Assembly (NCBI GenBank): GCA_903828245.1
Contig: CAIKLP010000037.1
Location: 36,211 to 100,210 of the forward strand
Length of the DNA: 64,000 bases
From: an uncultured bacterium
Lineage (GTDB): Bacteria > Bacteroidota > Bacteroidia > Sphingobacteriales > Sphingobacteriaceae
Direction: 5' to 3'
Shown here: piece after piece, positions 63,812-64,000 of the stretch
Numbering within the stretch: the first letter of the stretch is position 1
Layout: each line of letters opens with the position of its first letter
The notes under the pieces: model-generated
Seen by the model: the letters and a program-made list of their open reading frames with translations, nothing else
The model's database searches: none
Told to the model about the DNA's origin: nothing
Position numbers and translations under genes: made by a program

Positions 63812-64000
63812 ATGGCTGAAGTAGTAAGAATGCCTAAAATGAGTGATACCATGACGGAAGGGGTATTAACTAAATGGCATAAAAAAGTTGGAGATAAAGT
63901 AAAATCTGGAGATTTGGTTGCAGAAGTGGAAACAGATAAAGCCACAATGGATTTCGAATCTTTTCAAGAAGGTACTATTTTATATATCGGAGTAGAAGAA
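63812..64000 (+). CDS. pdhC: Pyruvate dehydrogenase E2 (dihydrolipoyl acetyltransferase), N-terminal part
   Basis: The first 63 codons of a gene running off the window. MAEVVRMPKMSDTMTEG and the lipoyl site in VETDKATMDFES (lipoyl-Lys in ETDKA) identify the first lipoyl domain of an E2 subunit. It accepts the acetyl group from E1 and passes it to CoA. The position directly after pdhA makes the pyruvate complex the likely assignment. The number of lipoyl domains and the catalytic core cannot be seen. Confidence 0.93.
   Translation, partial: MAEVVRMPKMSDTMTEGVLTKWHKKVGDKVKSGDLVAEVETDKATMDFESFQEGTILYIGVEE

Noticed and set aside
1..64000. CRISPR arrays, transposases, prophage, toxin-antitoxin or other defence islands
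   Set aside because: No spaced repeats, transposase motifs, integrase, phage genes or known defence proteins were found. The helicase-nuclease fits DNA repair better than a defence island, as its neighbours are all housekeeping genes.
1..64000. tRNA and rRNA genes
   Set aside because: No cloverleaf with a TTCGANTC-type arm or rRNA core sequence was recognised by reading; a covariance-model search would settle it.

Overview
The window is a stretch of Bacteroidota chromosome, AT-rich and densely packed with housekeeping genes. The lineage is indicated by secreted proteins with type IX secretion (T9SS) C-terminal sorting domains, gliding genes gldE and gldD, an IPExxxVDY-family protein beside acpP, DUF6029 and Omp28 proteins, a futalosine-pathway nucleosidase, and promoters of the Bacteroidota type (TTTG, about 20 bp, TAnnTTTG) with no obvious Shine-Dalgarno sequences. 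A genus cannot be named from the sequence; a gliding or formerly gliding member of the Chitinophagales/Sphingobacteriales kind fits. No rRNA, tRNA, CRISPR array, phage, transposase or plasmid gene was seen, and every gap between genes is shorter than 300 bases.

Layout. 1-5.0 kb: the end of a heptose epimerase gene, then a 1504-residue secreted Ig/PKD protein with a T9SS signal. 5.0-8.0 kb (minus strand): RNase G, a 29-residue ribosomal-type protein missed by ordinary ORF cut-offs, a TPR protein and HU. 8.2-11.6 kb (plus strand): mutY, ssb, gldE, gldD. 11.6-17.6 kb: a large propeller/barrel outer-membrane protein, a metallo-beta-lactamase-fold hydrolase, a LolC/E-type permease and futalosine hydrolase. 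17.7-23.7 kb: 6-pyruvoyl-tetrahydropterin synthase/QueD family gene, folE, rbfA, a glycosyltransferase, an MsbA-like exporter, hflX and a membrane cytochrome c protein. 23.8-28.2 kb: two adjacent secreted amidohydrolase-family proteins, partly stripped of metal ligands. 28.2-34.2 kb: TlpA, DUF6029 and Omp28 as an operon, next to a T9SS-secreted protein with a thioredoxin-like CxxC and a divergent small cysteine-rich T9SS protein. 34.2-46.5 kb (minus strand): tex, pdhB, a UvrD helicase fused to a RecB-like nuclease, nrdJ, pyk and the IPExxxVDY gene. 46.6-52.6 kb (plus strand): acpP, fabF, rnc, plsC, an EamA transporter, yicC, gmk, nadD. 52.6-64 kb: a glucosaminidase, an O-methyltransferase, an M16 peptidase, hpt, carB, pnuC with a nicotinamide riboside kinase, dapF, a DegP/HtrA protease, an NlpC/P60 peptidase, pdhA and the start of pdhC.

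How the genes fit together. Lipid synthesis (acpP, fabF, plsC), nucleotide supply (nrdJ, gmk, hpt, carB), NAD supply (nadD, pnuC plus kinase) and pyruvate entry (pyk, pdhA, pdhC, pdhB) are represented. The pyruvate dehydrogenase genes are split: pdhA and pdhC are adjacent, while pdhB stands alone 25 kb away. Envelope and surface functions are the accessory flavour.

Most of the window is ordinary core genome. The two places most worth a second look are the 28.2-34.2 kb cluster of CxxC and cysteine-rich envelope proteins, and a nested 87-bp inverted repeat with DnaA-box-like arms immediately upstream of a strong predicted nrdJ promoter.
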